Below are positions 1 through 9,303 of a stretch of DNA of 64,000 nucleotides, one piece after another. Origin of the DNA: Alphaproteobacteria bacterium (lineage in GTDB: Bacteria > Pseudomonadota > Alphaproteobacteria > Reyranellales > Reyranellaceae); the NCBI GenBank assembly GCA_017307275.1, contig JAFKFK010000029.1:1-64000 (forward strand), written 5' to 3'. Within the stretch, counting starts at the first letter, position 1. Every line of letters begins with the position of its first letter. The position numbers and the translations under genes are program-made. The notes below the pieces were generated by a model that did not search any database, had not been told where the DNA came from, and was given only the letters and a program-made list of their open reading frames with translations.

Positions 1-1320
1 GAGAAGGCCTTCAACGCGCTGTTGAAGACGCTGGAAGAGCCGCCGCCGCATGTGAAGTTCCTGTTCGCCACCACCGAGATCCGCAAGGTGCCGGTGACGG
101 TGCTGTCGCGCTGCCAGCGCTTCGACCTGAAGCGCGTGCCGCAGGAAACGCTGGTCCAGCACTTCAGCCACATCGCCCAGGAGGAGAAAGTCGAAATCTC
201 CCCCGAGGCGCTGACCTTGCTGGCGCGGGCTGCCGACGGCTCGGTGCGCGACGGGCTTTCCATGCTCGATCAGGCGATCGCCCATGGCGGCGGCGTGGTC
301 GATGCCGCGCAGGTGCGCGACATGCTGGGTCTCGCCGACCGCAGCCGCGTGCTCGAACTGTTCGAGAAGACGATGCGCGGCGATGCACCGGCGGTGCTTG
401 CGGCGCTCAGCGAGATGCACGATGCCGGCGCCGACCCTGTGGTCGTGTTGCAGGACCTGCTCGAATTCACCCATTGGGTAACGCGCCTCAAGATTTCGCC
501 GGAAGCAGCGGCCGCCTCGGCCGACAGCGAACGCGCCCAGGGCCTCGCCATGGCCGGCAAGCTCTCCATGGCGTCGCTCACGCGAGCCTGGACGCTGCTG
601 CTGAAGGGCCTGCAGGAAACGCTGGCGGCCCCCTCGCCGCAGCGCGCCGCCGAGATGGCCTTGATCCGGCTCTGCTATGTCGCCGACCTGCCCTCGCCTT
701 CCGATGCCATCAAAGCATTGCAGAACGGCGCTGCGGCAACAAATGGTGCAGCCATGGGCACGCCGGCCCCCCGCGGGGGTGGAGGCGGCGGTGCAGCAGC
801 GCGGCTCGCGACGCAGCCCGCCACGGCTGTCGCTGCCCAGCCGGCCCAGGCGCTGCCTGCGCCGCGCTCCTTCACCGAAGTGGTCGCGCTGTTCGAAAGC
901 AAACGAGAGGCTCGCCTGGTTCACAGCCTCATGCACTACGTGCACGAGGTTCGCTGCGAGCCGGGCGTGATCGAATTCCGCCCGACGCCCAAGGCGCCGA
1001 CGGATCTTGCGGCTCGGCTCGGTGAGCTGCTGACGCAATGGACCGGTCGGCGCTGGCTCGCCTCGGTCTCCAATGCCGAAGGCAAGCCGACCCTCGTGAA
1101 CCAGAAAGCGAGCAAGGCCGACGATCTGCGCACCTCGGCAGAAAACAACGCCGTCGTGCAGGCCATTTTCAAGACCTTCCCGGGCGCCAAGCTGGATGCG
1201 GTGCGGCGCAAGGGCGACCAGACATCCCTCGTTGCCGGTCTCGGCGAGTTCGTCGGCGAGGAGCCGCCGTCCGCCGAAGAATATCCAGCCGACGACGACA
1301 TTCCCGAAAGTGAGTTCTGA
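1..1320 (+). CDS. dnaX: DNA polymerase III tau/gamma subunit, 3' part
   Basis: Clamp-loader ATPase subunit of the replicative polymerase. The frame is open from base 1, so the N-terminus with Walker A lies outside the window. The visible part opens with the characteristic EKAFNALLKTLEEPP, followed by the sensor-1 region (LFATTE) and the arginine-finger motif LSRCQRF, then the AAA+ lid and the helical collar domain. A Gly/Ala/Pro-rich linker with six consecutive Gly, encoded near bases 769-790, separates these from a C-terminal tau-type domain ending in an acidic tail (EEYPADDDIPESEF). The TGA overlaps the ybaB start by one base (TGATG). The dnaX-ybaB-recR order is a widely conserved bacterial operon. 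Confidence 0.97.
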   Translation, partial: EKAFNALLKTLEEPPPHVKFLFATTEIRKVPVTVLSRCQRFDLKRVPQETLVQHFSHIAQEEKVEISPEALTLLARAADGSVRDGLSMLDQAIAHGGGVVDAAQVRDMLGLADRSRVLELFEKTMRGDAPAVLAALSEMHDAGADPVVVLQDLLEFTHWVTRLKISPEAAAASADSERAQGLAMAGKLSMASLTRAWTLLLKGLQETLAAPSPQRAAEMALIRLCYVADLPSPSDAIKALQNGAAATNGAAMGTPAPRGGGGGGAAARLATQPATAVAAQPAQALPAPRSFTEVVALFESKREARLVHSLMHYVHEVRCEPGVIEFRPTPKAPTDLAARLGELLTQWTGRRWLASVSNAEGKPTLVNQKASKADDLRTSAENNAVVQAIFKTFPGAKLDAVRRKGDQTSLVAGLGEFVGEEPPSAEEYPADDDIPESEF

Positions 1321-1649
1321 TGTTCGACAAGTTGAAGGACCTCGGCGGCCTGATGCAGCAGGCCCAGCAGATGCAGCAGAAGATGCAGGAGCTGCAGGTG
1401 GCGCTGGAGCGCCTGGAGATCGTGGGTTCCTCGGGCGCTGGACTCGTCAAGGTGACGGTCAACGGCAAGAACGAGACACGGCGCGTCGAGATCGACGCCT
1501 CCCTGTTCAAGGCCGAGGACAAGGGCGTCGTCGAGGACCTGATCGTGGCGGCGGCGAACGATGCGCGGGGTAAGGTCGAGCAGACCGTGCAGGAGCAGAT
1601 GCGCAGCATCACCGGTGGCCTCCCCCTGCCTCCGGGCTTCAAGCTCTAG
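1320..1649 (+). CDS. ybaB: YbaB/EbfC family nucleoid-associated protein
   Basis: Small DNA-binding protein of 109 residues, the usual size of the family, which forms a tweezer-like dimer and binds the nucleoid. The N-terminus MFDKLKDLGGLMQQAQQMQQ is the signature Met/Gln-rich helix. A beta core (VTVNGKNETRRVEID) and a C-terminal helix with the family's Met/Gly-rich end (MRSITGGLPLPPGFKL) follow. The start overlaps the dnaX stop, so translation is probably coupled, and recR follows after 14 bases. Confidence 0.95.
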   Translation: MFDKLKDLGGLMQQAQQMQQKMQELQVALERLEIVGSSGAGLVKVTVNGKNETRRVEIDASLFKAEDKGVVEDLIVAAANDARGKVEQTVQEQMRSITGGLPLPPGFKL

Positions 1650-1663
1650 ATGAATGGCAACGA

Positions 1664-2257
1664 ATGAACGGGCCTGAGATCGAGCGGCTGATCCAGCTTC
1701 TGGGCCGCTTGCCCGGCTTGGGTCCGCGCTCCGCTCGCCGCGTGGCACTGCATCTCCTGAAGAAGCGTGAGACCTTGATGCAGCCGTTGGGCACAGCACT
1801 GGCCGACGCCGCGCGCGCCATTCGCGCCTGCACGGTTTGCGGCAACCTCGACACCATCGATCCCTGTTCGATCTGCGCCGACTCGCGGCGCGACTCCGGC
1901 CTGATCTGCGTCGTCGAAGATGTCGGCGACCTCTGGGCCATGGAGCGCGGCAAGATCTTCCAGGGCCGCTACCACGTGCTGGGGGGATCGCTCTCCGCAC
2001 TGGACGGCATCGGGCCTGACGAGCTCAACATTGCAACCCTCGTCAAGCGCGTGGCGGCGGGCGGCGTGCGCGAAGTCATCATGGCGACCAATGCCACCGT
2101 CGATGGACAGACCACGGCTCATTACCTGGCGGAAAGACTGGGCGAGCTGAATGTGCCGCTGACGCGCCTGGCGCATGGTGTGCCGGTCGGCGGCGAACTC
2201 GACTGGCTCGACGACGGGACGCTCGCGACGGCGCTGAAGGCGCGGCGGGCCCTGTGA
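1664..2257 (+). CDS. recR: Recombination mediator RecR
   Basis: RecFOR-pathway protein of 197 residues that helps load RecA at gaps; recO of the same pathway lies near 16.5 kb. The helix-hairpin-helix region is at residues 10-30 (LLGRLPGLGPRSARRVALHL). It is followed by a four-cysteine zinc finger (CTVCGN...CSIC, about residues 57-72) and a Toprim domain starting at LICVVED. The C-terminus has the conserved Walker-B-like segment with LAHGVPVGGELDWLDDGT. It is co-transcribed with dnaX and ybaB. Confidence 0.97.
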   Translation: MNGPEIERLIQLLGRLPGLGPRSARRVALHLLKKRETLMQPLGTALADAARAIRACTVCGNLDTIDPCSICADSRRDSGLICVVEDVGDLWAMERGKIFQGRYHVLGGSLSALDGIGPDELNIATLVKRVAAGGVREVIMATNATVDGQTTAHYLAERLGELNVPLTRLAHGVPVGGELDWLDDGTLATALKARRAL

Positions 2258-2267
2258 AGCACCGGCG

Positions 2268-2870
2268 ATGAGCGCCGAGACCCTGGCTGCCGTCGCCGTC
2301 GCACTCGGTGCCGGTTGGGCGAGCGGCCTGAACACTTATGCCGCTGTCCTCGTCCTGGGTGTGGCCCAGTGGCTGGGCTTCGTCGCGTTGCCCCAGGATC
2401 TCCAGGTATTGGCCTCCCCCTGGGTCATGGGCGTGGCGGCCCTGCTGTTCGCGCTCAATTTCTTTGCCGACAAGATCCCGTACGTCGACAGCATCAACGA
2501 TGCGCTGCAGACTTTCGTGCGCATTCCGGCGGGATTTCTGCTGGCCTATGCAGCAGCCACCGGCCTCAGCCCGGAGATTGCAGTCATTGCGGGATTGCTG
2601 GGCGGAACGCTGGCCGTCGGCACGCATGTCGCCAAGACGGGCTCGCGCGCCTTGATCAACACCTCGCCCGAGCCGTTCAGCAATGTCGTGGCGTCGTTTG
2701 GCGAAGATGTGACGGTCATCGGCGGGCTGGCCCTCGCAATCGCTTACCCGATCACTTTTCTGTGCCTACTTGCCGTGTTCGTGCTGCTCCTCATATGGAT
2801 GCTACCGAGGCTGATCCGGCTGGCGATGACACCGTTTCGCAGGCTGGCGCGCGGTCGTCAGGGTCCCTGA
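2268..2870 (+). CDS. DUF4126 integral membrane protein
   Basis: A 200-residue hydrophobic protein matching the DUF4126 pattern: an N-terminal small-residue-rich helix (GAGWASGLNTYAAV), the motif FADKIPYVDSINDALQTF, and a Gly/Ala-rich later part ending in a long helix and a basic C-terminus (RLIRLAMTPFRRLARG). About five or six membrane segments are visible. The function of the family is not established. The gene starts 10 bases after recR and probably belongs to the same transcript. Confidence 0.8.
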   Translation: MSAETLAAVAVALGAGWASGLNTYAAVLVLGVAQWLGFVALPQDLQVLASPWVMGVAALLFALNFFADKIPYVDSINDALQTFVRIPAGFLLAYAAATGLSPEIAVIAGLLGGTLAVGTHVAKTGSRALINTSPEPFSNVVASFGEDVTVIGGLALAIAYPITFLCLLAVFVLLLIWMLPRLIRLAMTPFRRLARGRQGP

Positions 2871-2948
2871 GGCGGTAACGACCTCGACTTTTGGCGGAGC
2901 AACTGCCGCTTTCCTTCGCCCGCCTGAGGGGTAAACTCGCTCCAGCAC

Positions 2949-3683
2949 ATGTTCATCCGCCAGAACATCCAGACCCTGCGGTTCTTCCGCACGACGCCGG
3001 CGATGCGATGCCCGTATCTGCCGCACCGGCTGGAGACGAAGCTTGTCACCGAGCTGAGCGGACCGGACGCCATCTCCCAGCACGATACGCTGACCGACGC
3101 TGGGTTCCGGCGTTCTCACCACTTCGTCTACAAACCTCTCTGCGATGGCTGCCGCGCCTGCGTGCCGGTGCGCATTCGTGTTCGCGATTTCGACCCCAGC
3201 CGCGCCCAGCGCCGCATCCAGCGTCGCAACGAGCATGTCCATGCCGTGGAGACGCAGGCCCTGGCGACGGGCGAGCAGTTCTCGCTCTTCTCACGCTATG
3301 TTCTGACGCGTCACCGCGACGGCGACATGGCGGACATGGATTTCGACGACTATCGCGCCATGGTCGAGGAGAGCCCGGTCGAGACGGCGATCGTCGAATT
3401 CCGTGACGATTCGGCCGAAGGTCGGCTGGTCGGCGCCTGCCTCGTCGATTGGCTCTCGAACGGCGTGTCGGCCGTCTACAGTTTCTTCGACCCGCAGGAT
3501 CCGCGCCGCGGTCTCGGCACACACATGATCCTCTGGCTGGCCAATGCTGCAGCCAAACGGGGCCTGCCCTACGTCTATCTCGGCTACTGGATCGCCGATT
3601 CCAGCAAGATGGCTTACAAGCGCGCCTTCCGGCCGCTGGAATTCTTCGGCCCCGAGGGTTGGATGGAACTGCCTGCGGCATAG
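2949..3683 (+). CDS. bpt: Aspartate/glutamate leucyltransferase (Bpt/Ate family)
   Basis: N-end-rule aminoacyl-tRNA-protein transferase. It adds Leu from charged tRNA to N-terminal Asp or Glu so that the ClpS/ClpAP system can degrade the protein. The length of 244 residues is typical. The N-terminal ATE domain carries the Cys-rich signature MRCPYLPHRLETKL and CDGCRACVPVRI. The C-terminal GNAT-like domain shows AVYSFFDPQDPRRGLGTH and the family end motif YLGYWIADSSKMAYKRAFRP. The gene stands alone, 78 bases after the DUF4126 gene. Confidence 0.93.
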   Translation: MFIRQNIQTLRFFRTTPAMRCPYLPHRLETKLVTELSGPDAISQHDTLTDAGFRRSHHFVYKPLCDGCRACVPVRIRVRDFDPSRAQRRIQRRNEHVHAVETQALATGEQFSLFSRYVLTRHRDGDMADMDFDDYRAMVEESPVETAIVEFRDDSAEGRLVGACLVDWLSNGVSAVYSFFDPQDPRRGLGTHMILWLANAAAKRGLPYVYLGYWIADSSKMAYKRAFRPLEFFGPEGWMELPAA

Positions 3684-3839
3684 GCAGTGCAATGGTGGTG
3701 GCGCAACTTGACGCACCTCCTTGGAAAACAGAAAAACTCCCGGGCGCTGGCGTCGCTAGGCGGACCAAGCTAAGAAAAGCTGTCCGAGAGCGAGATCGGG
3801 TAACGGCCAAAATCAAATAACTCGCACGCAGGGGGACGG

Positions 3840-4385
3840 ATGCGCTTGTTGCTGCAGTTCAGCGCGCTGATCGACGCGTTAAACGAGAAGATAGGGTATA
3901 TTTGTAACTGGCTTGTCTTGCTGGCCTGTGTGGTCAGCGCAGGCAACGCCATGGTGCGCTACGCGTACGACACCAGTTCGAACGCCTGGCTCGAAGTTCA
4001 GTGGTACATGTTCGCCGTCATCGTGATGTTCGGCGCCTCGTACACCTTGAAGCGCAACGAGCATGTGCGCGTCGACCTCTTCTACATGACCTTGAGCCGC
4101 CGCGGGCAGCTCTGGATCGACATCCTCGGCACACTGATCTTCCTCCTGCCGACCTGTGCGATCCTGGCTTGGCTGAGCTGGCCGTTCTTCATGCAGTCCT
4201 ACAACGTGTTCGAGCACTCCTCGAATGCCGGCGGTCTGGTGCGCTGGCCGATCAAGCTGGTGCTGCCGGTGGGCTTTGCCCTGGTCGCCCTGCAGGGTCT
4301 TTCCGAACTCATCAAGCGCGTGGCCTTCCTCAACGGGTATGCCGTCGACAGTCTCGAAGCCCACTACGAGAGGCCCACGCAATGA
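3840..4385 (+). CDS. dctQ: TRAP transporter small permease (DctQ)
   Basis: Small membrane subunit of a tripartite ATP-independent periplasmic transporter, 181 residues with four predicted helices: about 17-37, 50-70, 92-115 and 133-155. The family hallmarks are present: AGNAMVRYAYDTSSNAWLEVQ, the loop with LKRNEHVRVDLFY, and the C-terminal helix pair. A strong ribosome binding site (AGGGGGA) lies about seven bases upstream of the ATG. The stop overlaps the dctM start (ATGA), so the subunits are translationally coupled. No dctP is in this operon; the nearest candidates are the five minus-strand genes at 6.8-13 kb. Confidence 0.93.
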   Translation: MRLLLQFSALIDALNEKIGYICNWLVLLACVVSAGNAMVRYAYDTSSNAWLEVQWYMFAVIVMFGASYTLKRNEHVRVDLFYMTLSRRGQLWIDILGTLIFLLPTCAILAWLSWPFFMQSYNVFEHSSNAGGLVRWPIKLVLPVGFALVALQGLSELIKRVAFLNGYAVDSLEAHYERPTQ

Positions 4386-5986
4386 TCCCCTTGGAGTGGA
4401 TGCCGCCGCTGATGTTCGGCGGCCTGGTGGTCTTCATGATCATCGGCTACCCGGTCGCCTTCTCGCTCTGCGCGGTCGGTTTCTTTTTCGGGTTCCTGTC
4501 GATCGAGATGGGCTACTTCACGATGGCCTTCATGCAGGCCATCCCCGGACGTGTCTTCGGCAGTATCCTGTCGAACGAGCTTCTGCTCGCCATCCCATTC
4601 TTTACCTTCATGGGCGCCATCCTGGAGAAATGCGGGTTGGCGGAGGACATGCTCGAATCGATGGGCCAGCTCTTCGGCCCCATCAAGGGTGGGCTGGGCT
4701 ACTCGACCATCATCGTGGGCTTCATCCTCGGTGCCATCACGGGCACTGTGGCGGCGCAGGTCATCGCCATGGCGCTCATCACCCTGCCGGTGATGATGCG
4801 TTACAGGTACGACATGCGTTATGCGACCGGCGTGCTCGCCGCGTCGGGCACCATCACGCAGCTCGTACCGCCGTCGCTGGTGCTGATCGTGCTGGCCGAC
4901 CAGCTCGGCCGTTCTGTGGGTGACATGTATCTCGGCGCCTGGGGTCCGTCGCTCCTGCAGATCGCCTTGTTCGCGGCCTACACCTTCTACCTCACCCTCG
5001 TGAAACCGGAGGCGTTGCCGCCGGTGCCGCGGACGCTGTTCGGCAAGGCCCTGCTGATCAAGTGCGCCTGGGGAATCATCCCCGCCGCCGTCCTGATCTT
5101 CCTGGTGCTGGGCACGATCATGATGGGACTCGCGACGCCGACCGAAGCCGGCGCCATGGGCACCATCGGCGCCATCGTGCTGGCAGTCGTGCGCAATGCC
5201 CCGCTCACCAAGTTCGACCGAATCACGTTCGGTGCTGGTTGCGCGGCGGCAATCATCGGTGCGTTGATCGGCATAGTCGCGTTCAAGTCGATCCCCTTCA
5301 AGATCGCCTTCACGATCATGTTCGCCGCGATCATCTGGCTGTGCTGGCGGGCCTGGGACGTGAAAGAGCTGCGCGACCTGATCGTGCAGGCCTTCCAGGC
5401 GACGATGCGCATCACGGCGATGGTGGCCTTCATCCTGGTCGGCGCGACCTGCTTCTCGATCACCTTCCAGGGTGTCGACGGCAACCAGTGGGTCGAGCAC
5501 CTGATGTCCAACCTGCCGGGTGGCGTCTGGGGCTTCCTGATCGTCGTCAACCTGTTCGTCTTCTTCCTGGCGTTCTTCCTCGATTTCTTCGAGATCGCCT
5601 TCATCATCGTCCCGATGCTGGCGCCGGTGGCGCAGAAGCTGCTGGCGCCGGTAGTGGGAGCCGATGCCGCCTTGATCTGGTTCGGCGTCATGCTTTGCGT
5701 GAACATGCAGACGTCGTTCATGCACCCGCCGTTCGGCTTCGCCCTCTTCTATCTGCGCAGCGTGGCGCCAAAGGAAGTGAAGAGCACGGACATCTACTGG
5801 GGCTCGATCCCCTGGGTGCTGCTGCAGCTCATCATGGTGGCCATCGTGATTGCCGTACCGCAGTCGGTGACCTACTTCCTCGACAAACCGAGCGGCGTCG
5901 ACCCAAGCAAGGTCAAGATCGAGATCGAGGCACCGCCCACGGACGATACTGCGCCGCCGGTCTTCGGGGCCCCGCCGAAGAACTGA
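4382..5986 (+). CDS. dctM: TRAP transporter large permease (DctM)
   Basis: Large subunit of the sodium-coupled TRAP permease, 534 residues. Conserved DctM features are PFFTFMGAILEKCGLAEDML, the Gly-rich GLGYSTIIVGFILGAITGT, TQLVPPS, the second half-repeat TPTEAGAMG and the C-terminal NMQTSFMHPPFGFALFYLR. It is about 100 residues longer than the common 430-residue DctM. Part of the excess is a hydrophobic stretch near residues 281-325 between the TEAGA helix and the ELRDLIVQAF segment, and part is a Pro-rich C-terminal tail. The HPPFGFALFYLR end is typical of the mannitol/chloroaromatic/2-oxoacid TRAP branch, which agrees with the TakP-like binding proteins nearby. The start is the ATG overlapping the dctQ stop. 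Confidence 0.95.
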   Translation: MIPLEWMPPLMFGGLVVFMIIGYPVAFSLCAVGFFFGFLSIEMGYFTMAFMQAIPGRVFGSILSNELLLAIPFFTFMGAILEKCGLAEDMLESMGQLFGPIKGGLGYSTIIVGFILGAITGTVAAQVIAMALITLPVMMRYRYDMRYATGVLAASGTITQLVPPSLVLIVLADQLGRSVGDMYLGAWGPSLLQIALFAAYTFYLTLVKPEALPPVPRTLFGKALLIKCAWGIIPAAVLIFLVLGTIMMGLATPTEAGAMGTIGAIVLAVVRNAPLTKFDRITFGAGCAAAIIGALIGIVAFKSIPFKIAFTIMFAAIIWLCWRAWDVKELRDLIVQAFQATMRITAMVAFILVGATCFSITFQGVDGNQWVEHLMSNLPGGVWGFLIVVNLFVFFLAFFLDFFEIAFIIVPMLAPVAQKLLAPVVGADAALIWFGVMLCVNMQTSFMHPPFGFALFYLRSVAPKEVKSTDIYWGSIPWVLLQLIMVAIVIAVPQSVTYFLDKPSGVDPSKVKIEIEAPPTDDTAPPVFGAPPKN

Positions 5987-5997
5987 GGCGCGGCGAA

Positions 5998-6023
5998 CAC
6001 GGTTGCCATCCCGAGCAACCGTG
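5998..6023 (+). terminator. Hairpin after dctM, possible terminator
   Basis: A perfect 9-bp inverted repeat (CACGGTTGC / GCAACCGTG) with an 8-base loop lies 11 bases after the dctM stop. No T-tract follows, so intrinsic termination is uncertain; it may instead protect the 3' end. The rest of the 207-base interval up to the convergent phosphatase gene shows nothing convincing. Confidence 0.4.
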
Positions 6024-6193
6024 CCATCGAGATGGTGAGGCGGCTGTGCTTTGCGCGGATCGCTCATGCGGGCGCGAGAGCCGCATCATGCAGGCCTCAC
6101 GAGCCTGCGCGTTTCATCAATGACGCTCGAAAGCGATGGGGCGAAACTCCGCGAGCCTGAATTGCGGATTGATCGAGCGTAGGATCGACGCCG

Positions 6194-6646
6194 TCAGGGT
6201 GCGTTTGCAGATTGAGCTTGGCAGATGCGCCGCGCGACATGCGGCATCACCTCGTCCAGGAGAGCCAGGCAGTCCCGATAACCCTCCAGACCAAGCTCGT
6301 AGGGGTCTGGGATGCCGCCCTTGTGCTCGTTCGCGACGATCACGCGTGCCTTGTCTGAACCGAGGAGGGAACGGACCCGGTCGGCCTCATCGTGGCCGAC
6401 GCAGACGACCCATTGGTATTGGTCGAGATCCAGGTCCCCGACCCAGCGACTGACATGGGCGCTCAAATCGATGCCGCGTTCCTTCATGCACAAAACGGAG
6501 CGCTTATTGGCGGGACGACCTGCCAACTCCTTACTCACGCCGGCACTTTCCACTCGGAAGGCGCCGCCGAGGTGCTGCTGTAGCACCGCCTGCATCATCG
6601 GACTGCGGCTGATGTTGCCAGTACAGACACACAGAACCTTCTTCAT
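6194..6646 (-). CDS. Low-molecular-weight protein tyrosine phosphatase-like protein
   Basis: A 150-residue protein of the LMW-PTP/arsenate reductase fold. The phosphate loop CTGNISRSPM near the N-terminus gives the catalytic Cys and Arg (C-x5-R). The usual second cysteine of the loop (NICRS) is Ser here (NISRS). The general-acid Asp is in GIPDPYELG. I chose the ATG at 6646; a GTG immediately upstream at 6649 would add one residue. The gene is convergent with dctM and lies downstream of the dctP array, separated from it by a terminator. Substrate unknown; arsenate reductase is less likely because the resolving cysteines are not evident. Confidence 0.85.
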   Translation of the reverse strand: MKKVLCVCTGNISRSPMMQAVLQQHLGGAFRVESAGVSKELAGRPANKRSVLCMKERGIDLSAHVSRWVGDLDLDQYQWVVCVGHDEADRVRSLLGSDKARVIVANEHKGGIPDPYELGLEGYRDCLALLDEVMPHVARRICQAQSANAP

Positions 6647-6704
6647 CACCCGATGCTAAGCCGAGTGCCTTCGCCGTCAAGGCGACCTTCACCGGATGCA
6701 CATG

Positions 6705-6735
6705 AAAAAGCCCCGCCGTCGCCGGCGGGGCTTTT
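6705..6735 (-). terminator. Rho-independent terminator of the first dctP gene
   Basis: Nine-bp stem GCCCCGCCG/CGGCGGGGC with a four-base loop, flanked by A5 on one side and T4 on the other, so it can work in both directions. On the minus strand it ends the dctP transcript that stops at 6769. Confidence 0.9.
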
Positions 6736-6768
6736 CCTTTGAAGGTCAGTCGACGATCAGCGGCGCGC

Positions 6769-7872
<1,104 letters not shown>

Positions 7873-8022
7873 CTCTTTATACCTCCCATAAGAAGACCCT
7901 CATGGCCTTCCTTAGCGAGGCGAGACTGGCATGCGGAATTCCGTTTGGAAAGCGCCGCCCCCCTGCGGAAACCCTTAAATCTATGCAATGTTCAGCGACC
8001 CACACCCTTCGGAGCAGGATGA

Positions 8023-8046
8023 GGAGCCCCGCCGCAGCGGGGCTCC
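8023..8046 (-). terminator. GC-rich hairpin after the second dctP gene
   Basis: Perfect 10-bp stem (GGAGCCCCGC / GCGGGGCTCC) with loop CGCA, 25 bases beyond the dctP stop at 8071. It has no T-tract on either strand, unlike the neighbouring terminators, so it may be a leaky terminator or an mRNA-end stabiliser. The interval 7873-8070 also must hold the promoter of copy 1, which I cannot place. Confidence 0.5.
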
Positions 8047-8070
8047 GAAGAGTTGCAAGAGAGACCTATT

Positions 8071-9165
8071 TTACACTTTGCCAGCGCCGTACATTCTGGC
8101 CATGAACCCGTCGAAACCGCCCTCGGCGATGCGCGACCAGAGCACCTGTTCGGACCGATAGGGCCGCCAGACGTCCCAGACCTTCTTGAACTTGGCGTTC
8201 TTGGCCACGATCTCGTTGCACACTTCGTTGGTCGCGTTGAAGCAGGCTTCAAGGACGGCGGTCGGGAACGGCAGCAGCTTTACGCCGCTGGCCACCAGCC
8301 GGCGCAGCGCGGCGGGATTGCCATTGTCGTACTTGGCCAGCATCCAGAGCGTGACCTCGTTGGCCGCTACCTCGATCGCCTTCTGGTAGATCGGCGGCAG
8401 CTCGGACCAGCCCTTCTGGTTGACGTAGGCGGTGCCCATGCCGGTGCCCTCCCACCAGCCTGGGTAGTAGTAGTATGGCGCCACCTTGTTGAAGCCGAGC
8501 TTCTCGTCGTCGTAGGGCCCGACCCACTCGGCAGCATCGATCGTGCCCTTCTCCAGCGCCGGATAGATGTCGCCACCGGGGATCTGCTGTGCCACGACGC
8601 CGAGCTTGCCCAGGATTTGGCCCGCAAAGCCGCCGACCCGGAACTTCAGGCCCTTGAGGTCGTCGACGGTCTTGATCTCCTTGCGGAACCAGCCGCCCAT
8701 CTGCGCGCCGGTGCCACCCATCAAGTGACCGACGACGCCGTAATCTTTGTAGAACTCGTCCATCGCCTGGCGGCCACCGCCATGCATCCACCACGCGACG
8801 TGCTGGCGGCTGTTGAGGCCAAACGGCACGGCCGTGTCGAAGGAGAAGGTGTAGTCCTTGCCGATGTAATAGTAGGCCGCCGTCTGGCCCATCTCGACGG
8901 TGCCGTTTTGCACGGCGTCCAGCACCTGGAAACCGGGTACGATCTCACCCGAGGCGAACGGCGTGATCTTGAACTTGCCGTCGGTGATCTCGCCGACCCT
9001 TCGGCAGAAATGCTCGGCACCGCCGTAGAGCGTGTCGAGCGACTTGGGAAAACTCGATGTCAGACGCCACTTCAACTCCGGCATGGCCTGCGCCAGTGCC
9101 GGCGCGGCCACCGATGTAGCGACAGCGCCCACACCGGCAGTCTTGATGAACCTGCGACGTTGCAT
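8071..9165 (-). CDS. TRAP substrate-binding protein, TakP-like (copy 2)
   Basis: A 364-residue paralogue of the preceding gene. It has a Tat signal (MQRRRFIKTAGVGA, cleavage after APALAQ) and the same core blocks: SSFPKSLDTLYGG, GAQMGGWFRKEIKT, FRVGGFAG, AAEWVGPYDDEKLGFN and YYYYPGWWEG. The presumed carboxylate and sodium ligands (Gln, Arg, Glu-Trp) are all kept. It differs from the other copies just before the Gln (GHLMGGTGAQ) and in the C-terminal part, which ends FMARMYGAGKV rather than FMARQSA. Those are the regions most likely to alter ligand preference. Confidence 0.93.
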   Translation of the reverse strand: MQRRRFIKTAGVGAVATSVAAPALAQAMPELKWRLTSSFPKSLDTLYGGAEHFCRRVGEITDGKFKITPFASGEIVPGFQVLDAVQNGTVEMGQTAAYYYIGKDYTFSFDTAVPFGLNSRQHVAWWMHGGGRQAMDEFYKDYGVVGHLMGGTGAQMGGWFRKEIKTVDDLKGLKFRVGGFAGQILGKLGVVAQQIPGGDIYPALEKGTIDAAEWVGPYDDEKLGFNKVAPYYYYPGWWEGTGMGTAYVNQKGWSELPPIYQKAIEVAANEVTLWMLAKYDNGNPAALRRLVASGVKLLPFPTAVLEACFNATNEVCNEIVAKNAKFKKVWDVWRPYRSEQVLWSRIAEGGFDGFMARMYGAGKV

Positions 9166-9252
9166 GGTGCCCCTCCCTGGGGATTTTGTAGACCGGATTT
9201 TTATTCCACCCGGCGGAATAAGCCTACAGGCGATTTGGCAAAGGTCGACAAC

Positions 9253-9280
9253 AAAAAAGCCCCGCCGAAGCGGGGCTTTT
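9253..9280 (-). terminator. Rho-independent terminator of the third dctP gene
   Basis: Seven-bp stem GCCCCGC/GCGGGGC with loop CGAA, preceded by A6 and followed by T4 on the plus strand. On the minus strand the T6 run follows the stem, 24 bases after the dctP stop at 9304. Confidence 0.9.
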
Positions 9281-9303
9281 CCACCGGGCAGGGCCCGGAA
9301 GGT

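Noticed and set aside
760..800. Programmed frameshift in dnaX at the G/C-rich linker making a gamma form
   Set aside because: There is no A-rich slippery heptamer with a following stem as in E. coli; the run of G and C codons alone is not evidence.
6090..6108. Small hairpin GCAGGC/GCCTGC between dctM and the phosphatase gene
   Set aside because: Six-bp stem with no T-tract; not distinguishable from background.
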